Assembly (NCBI GenBank): GCA_028826165.1
Contig: JAPDFW010000095.1
Span: 1 to 64,000 of the forward strand
DNA: 64,000 bases
Source of the DNA: Anaeramoeba ignava
Taxonomy: Eukaryota; Metamonada; Anaeramoebidae
Direction of reading: 5' to 3'
The notes beneath the pieces are model-generated. The model searched no databases. It had not been told where the DNA came from and worked only from the letters and a program-made list of their open reading frames with translations. Shown in pieces: positions 1 through 11,914 of the stretch. The position numbers and the translations under genes were made by a program. Each line of letters starts with the position of its first letter. Positions within the stretch are counted from its first letter, which is position 1.

Positions 1-3000
1 TTTTAATCAAATATTTAATTACTTCTAATGAATTCACATTGATATTTTGACAAAAAATATGTAAAGGAGTTTCTTTTTGGTTGTTTTTTTCATTAATATT
101 GATTCCATTTTCAATCAAATATTTAATTACTTCTAATGAATTCCCATTGATATTTTGACAAACAAAGTGTAAATTAGTTTCTTTTTTGTTGTTTTTTTCA
201 TCAATATTGATTCCTTTTTCAATCAAATATTTAATTACTTCTAATGAATTCCCATTGATATTTTGACAAGCAAAGTGTAAATTAGTTTCTTTTTTGTTGT
301 TTTTTTCATTAATATTGATTCCATTTTCAATCATATATTTAATTACTTCTAATGAATTCCCATTGATATTTTGACAAGCAAAATGTAAAGGAGTTTCTTT
401 TTGGTTGTTTTTTTCATTAATATCTATTCCTTTTTTAATTAGATATTTAATAACTTTTAATGAATTTTGATTGATATTTTGACAAATAATATGCAAAGGT
501 GTTTCTCCATTTTTTGTTTTTAATTCAATATTTGCTTCATTTCTAAGTAAAAATTTGATAATCTTCAATAAATTTGGATTTTGGGTTTTACAAGCAATAT
601 GTAATGGAGTTTCATTATTTTTGTTTTTTGAATTTATTTTGATTGATTTGCTAATTAAATATTTAATAGTATTAATTAAGTTAGGATTTTGACTTTGACA
701 AACTAAATGCAATAAAGTTTCTTCATTGTTTGTGGATTTGAAGTTTGCACCTTTATTAAATAAAATTTCCATAAAACCAAGCACGCTTCTATTTTGATTT
801 TCATTTTGATTTTCATTTTCATTTTGATTTTCATTTTGATTTTCATTCAAATAATCTATAATTTGATCCAAATTTGTCTTGAAAAAAGAATGTAAAGGAG
901 TTTCATTATTTGAGTTTTTGAATTAATATTTGCTCCTTTATGAATTAATAATTCAACAATTTCTTGTAAATTATTTTGACAAGCAATATGTAAAGGAGTT
1001 TCACCATCTTTGTTCTTTTCATTAATTTTAGTACCTTTATTGTTAATTAATAATTCAACAATTTCTTTTAAATTATTTTGACAAGCAATATGTAAAGGAG
1101 TTTCACCATCTTTGTTCTTTTCATTAATTTTAGTACCTTTATGATTAATTATTAATTCAACATTTGTGGCTGGATATTTTTTTTTGCAAGAAATATGTAA
1201 AACTGTATCTCCATCATTATTTTTGGAATTAATATCTATTCCTTTTTTAATAAGAATTCGTGCAACATCAAAATTTTCAGTGCTTTTGAAAGTAATATGA
1301 AAAGCATTATCACCATCTTTGTTTTTTTCATCAATATTTATCCTTTTATTTTCAAGTAATAATTGAACAATTTCCTTGAAATTATTTTGACAAGCAATAT
1401 GTAAAGGAGTTTCTTCATTTTTGTTTTTTATATTAGCATTTATTCCTTCTTTTTCAATTAATAATTGAACAATTTCCTTTGAAATTATTTTGACAAGCAA
1501 TATGTAAAGAAGTTTCTTCATTTTTGTTTTTTTCATTAACACTTATTCCTTCTTTTCCAATTAATAATTGAACAATTTCCTTGAAATTATTTTGACAAGC
1601 AATATGTAAAGGAGTTTCTTGTTTTTTGTTTTTTATATTAGCATCTATTCCTTCTTTTTCAATTAATAATTGAACAATTTCCTTTGAATTATTTTGACAA
1701 GCAATATGTAAAGGAGTTTCACCATTTTTTTTTACATTAACATTTATTCCTTCTCTTCCAATTAATAATTGAACAATTTCTTTTAAATTATTTTGACAAG
1801 CAATATGTAAAGGAGTTTCTTGTTTTTTGTTTTTTTCATCAATATCTATCCCTTCTTTTTCAAGTAATAATTCAGCAATTTCTTTTAAATTATTTTGACA
1901 AGCAATATGTAAAGGAGTTTCTTGTTTTTTGTTTTTTTCATCAATCTCTATCCCTTCTTTTTCAAGTAATAATTCAACAATTTCTTTTGAAATTATTTTG
2001 ACAAACAATATGTAAAGGAGTTTCTTTGTTTGTGTTTTTTTCATTCACATATATTCCTTCTTTTTCAAGTAATAATTCAACAATTTCTTTGAAATTATTT
2101 TGACAAGCAATATGTAAAGGAGTTTCTTGTTTTTTGTTTTTTTCATCAACCTCTATCCCTTCTTTTTCAAGTAATAATTCGACAATTTCTTTTAAATTAT
2201 TTTGACAAGCAATATGTAAAGGAGTTTCATTATTTTTGTTTTTTTCATTAATATCTATTCCTTCTTTTCCAAGAAGTAACTTAGAAATATCCAATGATTT
2301 GTTTTTCAAAGCAATATGTAAAGGAGTTTCATCATCTTTGTTTGTTGAATTAATATACATTCCTTCTTTTTCAAGTAATAATTGAATAATTTCTACTGGA
2401 TAATTATTTTGACAAGCAATATGTAAAACAGTTTCACTATACAAGCTTATTGATTTAAAATTTGTTCCTTTTTCAAGTAATAATTGAATAATTTCTACTG
2501 GATAATTGTTTTTCAAGGCAATATGTAAAGGAGTTTCATTATAATTGTTTGTTGAATTAAAATTTTTTCCTTTTTCAATTAGTAATTGAATAATTTCTAC
2601 TGGAAATTTGTTTTTCAAAGCAATATGTAAAGGAGTTTCATCATCTTTGTTTGTTGAATTAATATTTATTCCTTCTTTTCCAAGCAATAATTCAACAATT
2701 TCTTTTAAATTATTTTGACAAGCAATATGTAAAGAAGTTTCTTGTTTTTTGTTTGTTGAATTGATATTTATTCCTTCTTTTCCAAGTAAAAACTTAATAA
2801 TATCCAATGATTTATTTCGACAAGCAATATGTAAAATAGTTTCATCATCTGTATTTTTTTCATTAATATTTATTCCTTCTTTTCCAAGTAAAAACTTAAT
2901 AATATCCAATGATTTATTTCGACAAGCAACATGTAAAACAGTTTCATCATCTTTGTTTGTTGAATTGATATTTATTCCTTTTTCAAGTAAGAACTCAACC

Positions 3001-3722
3001 ATTTCTGGAAAGTTTTTTTGTTCAAATTGGTGTTTGCAAACTAAATGTAAAAGATTTTCATTTTCATATTCTTTGTTCACTTCATTGATATTCGCTCCTT
3101 TTTCAATTAAATACTTAATAATTTCAAATACATTCTCATGTTTTTGATGTTGAAAAACCAAATGTAAGGCTGTTTGATGGTTTACAATTTCATTGATTTG
3201 TATTCTCTTTTCAACTAATAATTTAATAATTTCAAATACATTCTCATGTTTTTGATGTTGACAAACCAAATGTAAAGCTGTGTTTTTTTTTGTTTTAGTC
3301 TTGATACTTGCTCCTTTTTCAATCAATAATTTGATAATTTGAAATGAATTTGGATTTTCATTATTTTGACAAGCAAAATGTAAAGCAGTTTGGTCTTCAT
3401 CTGTTTTAGAATTGATATCTACTCCATTTTCAATTAAAAACTGGATAATTTGGAATGAATTTGTATTTTTATTATTTTGACAAGCAAAATGTAAAGCAGT
3501 TTGATTTTCATCTGTTTTAGAATTAATATCTACTCCTTTTTCAATTAGTGATTTAATAATCTCAATTGTATTTTCTGTTTCATTTTGACAAGCTTCATAA
3601 AGTTGATCGATTTGTTGATCTTTTTTATATTTCCAAGTGCTTTTTTTCTTCTTTTGATTGTATTTTCCTCTTCTTCTTTGATTGTATTTTCTTCTTTGAT
3701 TGTTTTGTCCTTTTCGATTCAT
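1..3722 (-). CDS. giant ankyrin-repeat protein, 5' end complete, 3' end beyond window, frame-disrupted
   Basis: The ATG at 3722 opens a basic N-terminus (MNRKGQNNQRRKYNQ...), followed by an almost unbroken series of ~33-residue ankyrin repeats with cores such as ETPLHIACQNN and EIVELLLEKEG, roughly 34 in all, running off the left edge. Ankyrin repeats are protein-binding solenoids; no second domain is visible, so the partner is unknown. The DNA repeat units are very similar, suggesting recent internal duplication. The reading frame changes three times: an extra base in the T-run at 1985-1988, an extra base at 1478-1480, and a missing base in the T-run at 915-919. Downstream of each, the same repeat pattern resumes in the new frame without a break. 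An acidic-polar insert (NENQNE) interrupts the repeats near 790-850. The gene is either a recent pseudogene or intact with uncorrected homopolymer errors; I favour the latter. Confidence 0.85.
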
Positions 3723-3956
3723 TAGTTTTTTTTGTTGTTTTTTTTTTAAAAATAAAAGATAAAAATAAAAGATAAAAGATAATAAAAGATAAAAAATGAA
3801 TTTAAAAAATATTATTTTTTTTTACTTTTAAATTTAATAACAAACAAAAGTAGACAAGTTTTTTTCTTTTTAAAAAAAATAAAAAAAGTGGATAGTTTAA
3901 AAAATATTTAAAGGAGAAAAAAAAAAGAGAAAAGGAGAAATTTATTTCTTATTTAT

Positions 3957-6250
3957 TTATTTTTTCTTTTTTCCATATTTTTTTTGATAATCATCATATT
4001 CTTTTGGAGGAAATCTTAATTTAATAATTTCTTCTTTATCTTCTTTTGTTAATTTTTTAAAATCATTTCTTTTTGAAAATTTTAAGAAATTTCTTCCCAT
4101 TTCCCAATAACAAAATCTTTTTAAAAATTCTGAATTTGTATTTTTAGAAATATGAAGAGCTTGAATAATTATTTCATGATTTAATGTTTGAGATAAATTT
4201 AGTTGAGCCAAACGTTTGAGTCTTTCAATCTGGAAATAATCACTTAAAATCATTAATTCTAATATTGTTTTGTTTGATTTGGAAATGAAATTTTGATTAT
4301 TTTCTCGAATTGCAAGATCAATATTTGGAGGAATAAATCGATCTGAATAAATATATTCTAAAATCATAAATAATGATTCAACTCCAATATCTTCGAAAAT
4401 AACTTCTTTTTGAATATTTTCTTTCATTTGATGTTGTGAAAGTGATTTGAAATAATCACATCTTTGAGTTAATATTGATAAATGAGCTTTTACAATTTCT
4501 TTTTTATTTTCTTCACATCCAATAATAGAAAAATCACTAAATGAACCTGAACGAATAAGTTTAGCGAAAGAATTTTTCATAAAATCAATTTCTAATGTTA
4601 GCAAACCTTCAATTCTTTGGTCATATGTAAGTTTTTGATTTTGATTTTCGATTTGATTTTGATTTTGATTTTGATTTTCAATTTGATTTTGATTTTGATT
4701 TTGATTTTGATTTTGATTTTGATTTTGAATTTGATTTTCATTTTGATTTTGATTTTGATTTTGATTTTGATTTTGATTTTGATTTTGATTTTGATTTTGA
4801 TTTTGATTTTGATTTTCAATTTGATTTTCAATTTGATTTTCAATTTGATTTTGATTTTGATTTTGATTTTGATTTTGATTTTGATTTTGATTTTGATTTT
4901 GATTTTGATTTTGATTTGGTTGAGTTTTTTGAAGAATATTTTTCATTATTAAATTTAATCTTTTAACTTGAAATAAATCAGAAATGGATAATATTTGCAT
5001 AACTAATTCTTGATTTTCCATAATTTTTTCATCAATCATTCCACAATAAATATACTTAATCATATTATAAAAAGGAATATAAGGATATTCAACATAAATT
5101 TGAACTTGATTTGTAGAAAGATTATATTTTGTTTGATTTTGATTTTGATTTTGATTTTGATTTTGATTTTGATTTTGATTTTGATTTTCAATTTGATTTT
5201 GATTTTGATTTTCAATTTGATTTTGATTTTGATTAGAATCTTTTTTTCTAATTTTCATAAAATATTTTTGACAAAACTCTTCTAAATCATTTGAATCATC
5301 TTCGAATTTATCAATTAATTGTTTAAAAACTTCATTTCTTGAATATAAAATAATTCTATGAGCATAAATTGAATGATTTTCATTTTGATTTTGATTTAGA
5401 TTAAAGTTGATTATAAACTCAACATCTGAAAATGTTTTATCATTCATCATTTTAAAAAAATCATGTTGATAAGTACTTGGAATTAATTCTAATGTTGGTT
5501 TTGGAAAAGGATCAGGTAATTTTGGTTCTTTTGGTTTTTCTTTTTTAGTGAAAAATTTTCCAAAAAAATTTTTCTTTTTTTTTTCAATTTGAGGTTCTTT
5601 TAGTTTTCTTTTTATAATAGAATCACGAGCTGAAATAAAAAAACATTCATCAACATTATCACGAGTTAAAACTGAAATTTCAATGAATAACATTTGATTT
5701 TCATTTGCAAAATTTTGGAGTTCTTGAGTTGAAAAAGTTCTTTGATTTTCTCGATCGATTTTATTAGCAACTAAAATAACTGTTATTGAATTGAAATCTT
5801 CAATATCTTTATATCTTTTGATTTTGAGAATAAGATTTCTAATTTCATCAAAATTAGGATTTTGTTGATTAATTGCAATAACAATCATAAAAATTTGAGC
5901 GTGTTGATAATAATTTCTTTCATTAAAATTAAATTCTTGAAAATCATCATAAAAACAAACATCAAAAACATGTTTTCATCATCATCATCATCAACAGAAA
6001 CTATTTTTCTCATTGAATCTTCATGAATAAACCAATCCCAAGCACTTTTTTAAAATTCATTTAAAATTCGATTTAAAATTGATTTTGAAATTTAAATTAT
6101 AATTCATTTTGAAATTCATTTTAAAATTAAATTTAAAATTATTTACTCATCAACAAAATAATCATTAACAAAACGAAGAATTAAACTTTTTCTTCCAGAA
6201 CCTGGAATACCAATAACTAAACAAGGAAATTCAAAATATTTTTGATTCAT
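3957..6250 (-). CDS. Ras-like GTPase domain fused to two BTB domains (RhoBTB-like)
   Basis: Two exons: 6250-6147 and 6044-3957, with a 102-nt intron (GTAAAT...AAAG). Exon 1 carries the P-loop GIPGSGRKS. Exon 2 continues with a degenerate G3 region (VFDVCFYDDFQEF in place of DTAGQE), G4 NKID and a weak G5. Two BTB domains follow, at KTFSDVEFII...HRIILYSRNEVF and GSFSDFSIIG...KAHLSILTQRCDYF. Long (NQ)n/(NQIE)n tracts sit inside BTB1 and between the BTBs. RhoBTB proteins in animals and dictyostelids have this order and act as CUL3 substrate adaptors; that role is inferred here. One base appears to be missing in the T-run at 5973-5976: restoring frame there joins switch I to the G3 strand. The loss of canonical G3 residues suggests weak or absent GTP hydrolysis. 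Confidence 0.75.
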
Positions 6251-6439
6251 GTGAATAAAAAAAAAAGAAAAATGAAAAGAAATTTTTTGAATTCATTTAA
6301 ATTGTATTTTTGAATTTATTTAAATTTTATTTTTGAATTTATTTAAATTTTATTTTTGAATTTATTTAAATTTTATTTTTTGAATTTATTTAAATTTTAT
6401 TTTTGAATTTATTCTTGATTTTAAATTTAAATTTAAATT

Positions 6440-9400
6440 TTAATCAATTTTCAAAATCTTCTTAATCTTAATAACTAAAAGCCAATTATCTCTTGGCATT
6501 TCAGGAGATTTTTCACCATAACGTTCCTTCAAAGCATCAATAGATTTTCTTGACAAACGGGAATACAATTTATGAGAAGAATCAAAATGACGACCATACA
6601 TATAAGAAGTTTCTGAATGTTGAGACATGATCTTAATAGAAACACTTGATCCTTTATCAGCTTGATGAACAGGAGCTCTTTCTTTTTCAATAGAAATAAC
6701 GCGACCCAAATAGATGGAGTTATTTTCATCCAAATTAGCAACAATTGGGGTTCCGATTCGCAGGGATCCTTCTTCAATATCAACGCCCATAATGATCGGG
6801 TCTTTTGTGTTGAAAATATAGTCTGAAATAATTGATAGTTGACAAGGAAATACGATTTCGGTTGAAAGTTTGTTTTCCTTCTCGCGTTGAAGTTGTTCCA
6901 TATAAAGCTTGAACTGGTCAAAAAGATGATAAATAATGTCTGCTGTGAAAATTTTCACCCCGCGTTTCTGGGCAAGTTCCCGCGCTTCGGGCATAACTTT
7001 GACATCGAACGCGAGAATGATTGCGTATTCTTTCTGTTTTTCAATCATGATTGAGATTTTCTCAACGTCTTTCTTGTGAACCGGTCCGATATTGATTCCG
7101 GAAACCGGGATTTTACTTTCGCGAAGAAATTCAAGAAGCGCCTCCAACGCGCCAAGTGTTGATGACTGGACATAAACTCCTTTTCCGGATTTGTCAACGG
7201 AAGAAAGCATGATGTTGAAATCTTTCATGACTTCCTGTTTTAGAAATTCAAGTTCATCCGGATCGTTCGGGTTTTTGGGGATAAGAAGAGGTGATCCTGG
7301 AACTGCAAATTCCAGCTTGGCCGCAGCGATTTTGCATCCTTGAGCGGCTTTGAGTTGTGTGTGGTGCATGTATTCTGATTTGATTCGTAATTCCTTCAAT
7401 GGCTGCGGAGTCAGAAGTGCGCGGATTGTTGTGACTATTGCGCCTTCTCTTCCGCAGATCACAATTGTGTCGCCTTGATTTAAAACGCCATTTGCTAAAA
7501 TAACGTCGATTGTTGTCCCTAATCCGTCAATGATTTTCACCTCCAATACTGTGCATTGGAGTTCTGATAAATACCGCAATGTCTTGCTCATACGTTTCTG
7601 TGTGATCTGCACAAGAAGCATCAGCAGATCTGGGATTCCTTCGCCTGTGATTGCTGATGTAGGCACAAGCGAGACGTATTTTCGGATGTTCGGGTTGTTA
7701 TAATACAACTCTGCATTCAAAGCTTCTTCGTTAAATGCGGTGATAGTGTCTTTCAGTTTTTTCTGGAAATGATCCTTGGTGTTCCGTCCTTGTTTGCGCA
7801 ATGATTGCTTGAAATCTGACCATGGATTAGCCTTCCAATCCGTCAGTCGATCAATCTTGTTCAGCGCAACAACGAAAGGTGTCTTTCGCTTCCGCAGAAG
7901 ATTTATTGATTCCTTTGTCTGTGGTTCTAATCCGTGATGGATATCCACAACCAAAATTGCAATATCGCAAAGGGAACTTCCACGACTCCGCAGATTCGCG
8001 AAAGACTCATGTCCTGGTGTGTCGATGATTAACAGCCCAGGGAGATCATATGTGTACTTGTTTTGCTTGTTTAGAGATTTTGTCTGTTTTTTAATTGTTT
8101 CGATCGGGAAATATGTTGCTCCGATTTGTTGCGTTATCCCGCCAACTTCTCCGTCTTGAACTTTGGAGTGTCGGATTTTATCAAGTAGTTTTGTGTTGTG
8201 TGTTACTGTGAAATCCCCGAGTAAAAATCGGTTGTTATGATCAATTATAAAACCGTAATAATCGCCGTATTTTGTTTTTTCAACTTTGAATGCGTAGGTT
8301 TGTATTCGTTTTTCTTCTTCTTCGATATTACTTTTTCCAATAATAACTGTGTAATTTCTTTCGCATATTTCTGGTGTTTCTAGATTTTCACTCTTTGTTT
8401 GCTCCATTGTTGAATGCAATCCTAATGAACGACTCAGATAAACAACATCCTCTGCGAATTTTTCTCTTAAACCGCCAATTATATATTTTCCTTCTTCTTC
8501 AACTCCCTTTGTTTCCAAAATTCCTTTCAGCAATTCACTTCTTGTTTGTTTTGTGTTGCATTTTAATTCATATGGAATTGAGTCTTGGTGATCTTTGTGG
8601 TATTTTGCGAAGTTGCTAATAAATTTCTGATCTTCCATTTTCTTTGTTTCTAAATAGTTTTTTCCTGTTAAATAATTTGCTGCTAAATAATTCCCTGCCT
8701 TTTTTGGGTTGTGGTAGATTTTCTGAGGTGCAAATTCCGCAGATACTTTGTATGAATAATAGTATTCTTTCCATTTTTCAGATTTTCGGAGATATTCCTC
8801 AATTGAGATATCAATAGTATCTCCGATTTTATTTCCTTTTTTTTGTTTTTGCTTTACAAAATCATTGAGTTGTGATTCCATTTCTTGTGTAAATTCTTTG
8901 CTTTTCAAATGGTGATTTTCAAGCCAAAAAACAGTTCTAATTTGGCTATTTTCTTCGTTTTGAATTTCTATTGGCTCTTTTGAAACTACTAAAGTGAGAA
9001 TATGTTCTTTATTTGCCTCAAATGATTCCTTCAAAGTGTTTGTAATTTTGAACAATTGATCATATCCTTTGTTTATTGATATGACCTTTCTTGGAGTTTC
9101 ATCATCTCCCATAAGAAGATCACCTGGTTTTATATTTTGCACTTTTTCAATTTTACCATTTGCAAGAAGAATTTTTGTATCGCGTGCTAAGCATTTTCCT
9201 GTGTCAACATGTCCCAAAATGACGCAAATTGGGGAACGAAGATTTTGTGATTGATTACTAGAATCACCTTTTGATATCGGTTTTGTTTTGGCTTGTGGCA
9301 TAGATTGGGGAAGTTGATTTGATGATGAAGTTTTATCGTTATCCTTTTCCTTTTCCTTTTCACTTTTCATTTTCGTTTTCATTATTTTCATCTTCATTTT

Positions 9401-11914
9401 CATTTTCTTTATTTTCATCTTCATTTTCATCTTCATTTTCATTTAATTCGGGTTCATCAACTAATAGCATTTCCCAACTTTCAACCACAGTATCTTGAGG
9501 TTGTTCTTCTTTTTTATCATTAACGTTATCATTTTCTTCAATTTCTTTTTGATTTTCATTTTCTTCAATTTTTTGTTCATTTTCATTTTCTTCAATTTTT
9601 TGTTCATTTTCTTTTTGTTCAATTTCTTTTTGTTCAATTTCTTTTTGTTCAATTTCTTTTTCTTCAATTTGATTTTCTTGTTTTATTTTTTCTCTTTTTT
9701 CTCTTTCTAATTGTTTTTTTGTTTTCTTTTTTGGTTTCTTCTCTAGATTTAATGTTGGTGGAACTTCTGCAGGAATTAATCCTTGTTCAATTGCTTGTTT
9801 TTTGAATAAAAGATCTTTTTTTTTCTTCATTTCTTGTTTTTTTGATAAAATTAATCCTTTTTTGCGAAGTTCTTCTTTCTTTTTTCTTTTTTGTTCTTGT
9901 TTTTTCTTTTTGATTTCGAACTGTTTTTTTCTTTCAGCTTTTTCTTTTTTTTCTCTTTCTCTTTCTTGTTTTTCTAACTCAAGGATTCTTTGTTTTTCTT
10001 CTTCTTCTTCTTTTTGTCTTTGTAAAAATTCTCTTTGTTTTTTAAGAAGAGCTTTAGATGGTTTTTTTGTTTTGACTGGTTTTTTTTCTTCTTTTTTTTG
10101 TGGTTGTTGTTTTTTTTGTTCTTGATTTTGTTCTTTTTGATTTTGTTCTTTTTGATTTTGTTTTTCTTTTTGATTTTGTTCTTGTTGATTTTGTTCTTGT
10201 TGATTTTGTTCTTGTTGATTTTGTTCTTTTTGGTTTTGTTCTTTTTGATTTTGTTCTTTTTGATTTTGTTCTTTTTGATTTTGTTCTTTTTGATTTTGTT
10301 CTTTTTGATTTTGTTCTTTTTGATTTTGTTCTTTTTGATTTTGTTCTTGTTTTTGATTTTGTTTTTTTTGCTTTTGTTTTTGTTGTTTTTTTTGTTTTTG
10401 TTTTTTTTTGATTTGATTTTTTTTGATTTTTTTGTTTCTTTTTGATTTTGTTCTTTTGTTCTTCTTGTTTTGATTCTTTTTTTTTCTGGTTGTTGTTTTC
10501 TTTTTTGATTTTGTTCATTTTCAATTATTTCTTTTTGATTTTTGTTCCATAATTTTATCAAAATCTTCATCTTGATTTCTTTTTCCTTTTTCTTTTCCTT
10601 TTCCTTTTTGTTGTTGTTTTTGATTTTGATTTTGTTTTTGATTTTGATTTTGTTTTTTGATTTTGTTTTTGTTGATTTTGTTTTTGTTGATTTTGCTGTT
10701 TTGGTTCTTCTTGTTTTGATTCTTCTTTTTTATCATCTTCTTGTTTATCATCTTCTTTTTTATCATTTTCTTTTAATTCATTTTCAATTATTTCTTGATT
10801 TTCTTCCATAATTTTATCAAAATCTTCATCTTGATTTCTTCCTTTTCTTTTTCCTTTTCCTTTTTGATTTTGCTGTTTTTGTTTTTGTTTTTGTTTTTGT
10901 TGTTGATTTTGTTTTTGTGGTTGATTTTGTTTTTGATTTTGATTTTGATTTTGTTTTTGATTTTGTTTTTGTTGATTTTGTTTTTGTTGATTTTGCTGTT
11001 TTGGTTCTTCTTGTTTTGATTCTTCTTGTTTATTATCTTCATCTTTTTTTTTATCATCTTCTTTTTTATCATCTTCTTTTAATTCATTTTCAATTATTTC
11101 TTGATTTTCTTCCATAATTTTATCAAAATCTTCATCTTGATTTTTCCTTTTTCCTTTTTCCTTTTTCCTTTTTGTTGATTTTGTTTTTGATTTGTTGATT
11201 TTGTTTTTGTGGTTTGATTTTGTTTTTGATTTTGTTTTTGATTTTGTTTTTGATTTTGTTTTTGTTGTTGATTTTGTTTTTGATTTTGTTTTTGATTTTG
11301 TTTTTGATTTTGTTTTTGTTTTTGTTGATTTTGTTTTCTTGTTTATTCTTCTTGTTTATTATCTTCATCTTTTTTTTTATCATCTTCTTTTTTATCATCT
11401 TCTTTTAATTCATTTTCAATTATTTCTTGGTTTTCTTCCATAATTTTATCAAAATCTTCATCTTGATTTCTTCTTCCTTTTCTTTTTCCTTTTCCTTTTT
11501 GTTGTTGATTTTGTTTTTGATTTTGTTTTTGATTTTGTTTTTGGGTTGATTTTGTTTTTGATTTTGTTTTTGATTTTGTTTTTGTTGATTTTGCTGTTGC
11601 TGTTTTGATTCTTCTTGTTTATCTTCTTGTTTATTATCTTCATCTTTTTTATCATCTTCTTTTTTATCATTTTCTTTTAATTCATTTTCAATTATTTCTT
11701 GATTTTCTTCCATAATTTTATCAAAATCTTCATCTTGATTTCTTCTTCCTTTTCTTTTTCCTTTTCCTTTTTGTTGTTGATTTTGTTTTTGTGGTTGTTG
11801 TTGATTTTGTTGATTTGTTTCTGTTTCTTTTTGAGTTGTATCAGTTTCTGTATCTTTTTGTTGTTGTTTTCCTTTTTGAGATTTTTTATTTTTATTATTT
11901 CTTTTTGGTGGCAT
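6440..11914 (-). CDS. EIF5B: translation initiation factor eIF5B, intein-containing
   Basis: eIF5B is the GTPase that joins ribosomal subunits at the end of initiation in the cytosol. The C-terminal two thirds (9442 to 6440) are unmistakable: G1 GHVDTGK|T, G2 GGITQQIGA, G3 DTPGHE, G4 NKID, G5 SAITGEG, then the IF2-type domains, ending DNWLLVIKIKKILKID. Upstream of 9830 the eIF5B signature KKEELRKKGLILSKKQE is readable to about 10130. The start at 11914 (MPPKRNNKNKK) opens a charged N-terminus made of long repeats, as is usual for the disordered eIF5B N-terminus. The P-loop is split by an intein (separate entry). Frame breaks occur only in low-complexity DNA: near 9364-9400, around 10430-10660, near 11120-11400 and at the G-run 11543-11545. 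The conserved domains are intact. An essential gene broken only in repeats argues for sequence error rather than decay. Confidence 0.93.
8195..9193 (-). other. intein in the eIF5B P-loop, 333 residues
   Basis: The in-frame insertion lies exactly between Lys and Thr of GHVDTGK^T. The first residue is Cys (codon 9193-9191), in block A CLARDTKILLANGKIEKVQ. Block B is FEANKEHILTL, which keeps the His but has Asn where Thr is usual. The C-terminal splicing block reads YYGFIIDHNNRFLLGDFTV-THN, ending in the His-Asn pair (Asn codon 8197-8195), with Thr as the +1 extein nucleophile. Removing it restores a normal P-loop. Between the splicing blocks is a DOD (LAGLIDADG) endonuclease remnant: QTRSELLKGILETKG followed by EDVVYLSRSLGLHS matches the second half-domain, but both acidic motif positions read E and K, and no first LAGLIDADG motif is recognisable. 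Protein splicing is therefore probably active, while homing is probably dead. Confidence 0.93.
10440..11800 (-). repeat. five tandem ~260-325 bp repeats in the eIF5B N-terminal region
   Basis: An anchor coding for NQDEDFDKIMEENQEIIE recurs near 10549, 10809, 11115, 11440 and 11712, giving spacings of about 260, 306, 325 and 272 bp. Each unit is acidic/Lys-rich (ENDKKEDDKK), then Gln/Asn-rich (QNQKQNQ), then KGKGKRKG. Not all spacings are multiples of three, so successive copies fall into different frames. Downstream, 10130-10400 is a 15-bp (NQKEQ)n array. Confidence 0.85.

Noticed and set aside
10035-11443. Several Leu/Phe/Val-rich plus-strand frames opposite the eIF5B N-terminus
   Set aside because: Complement of Lys/Gln/Asn repeat codons; no homology and no conserved start context.
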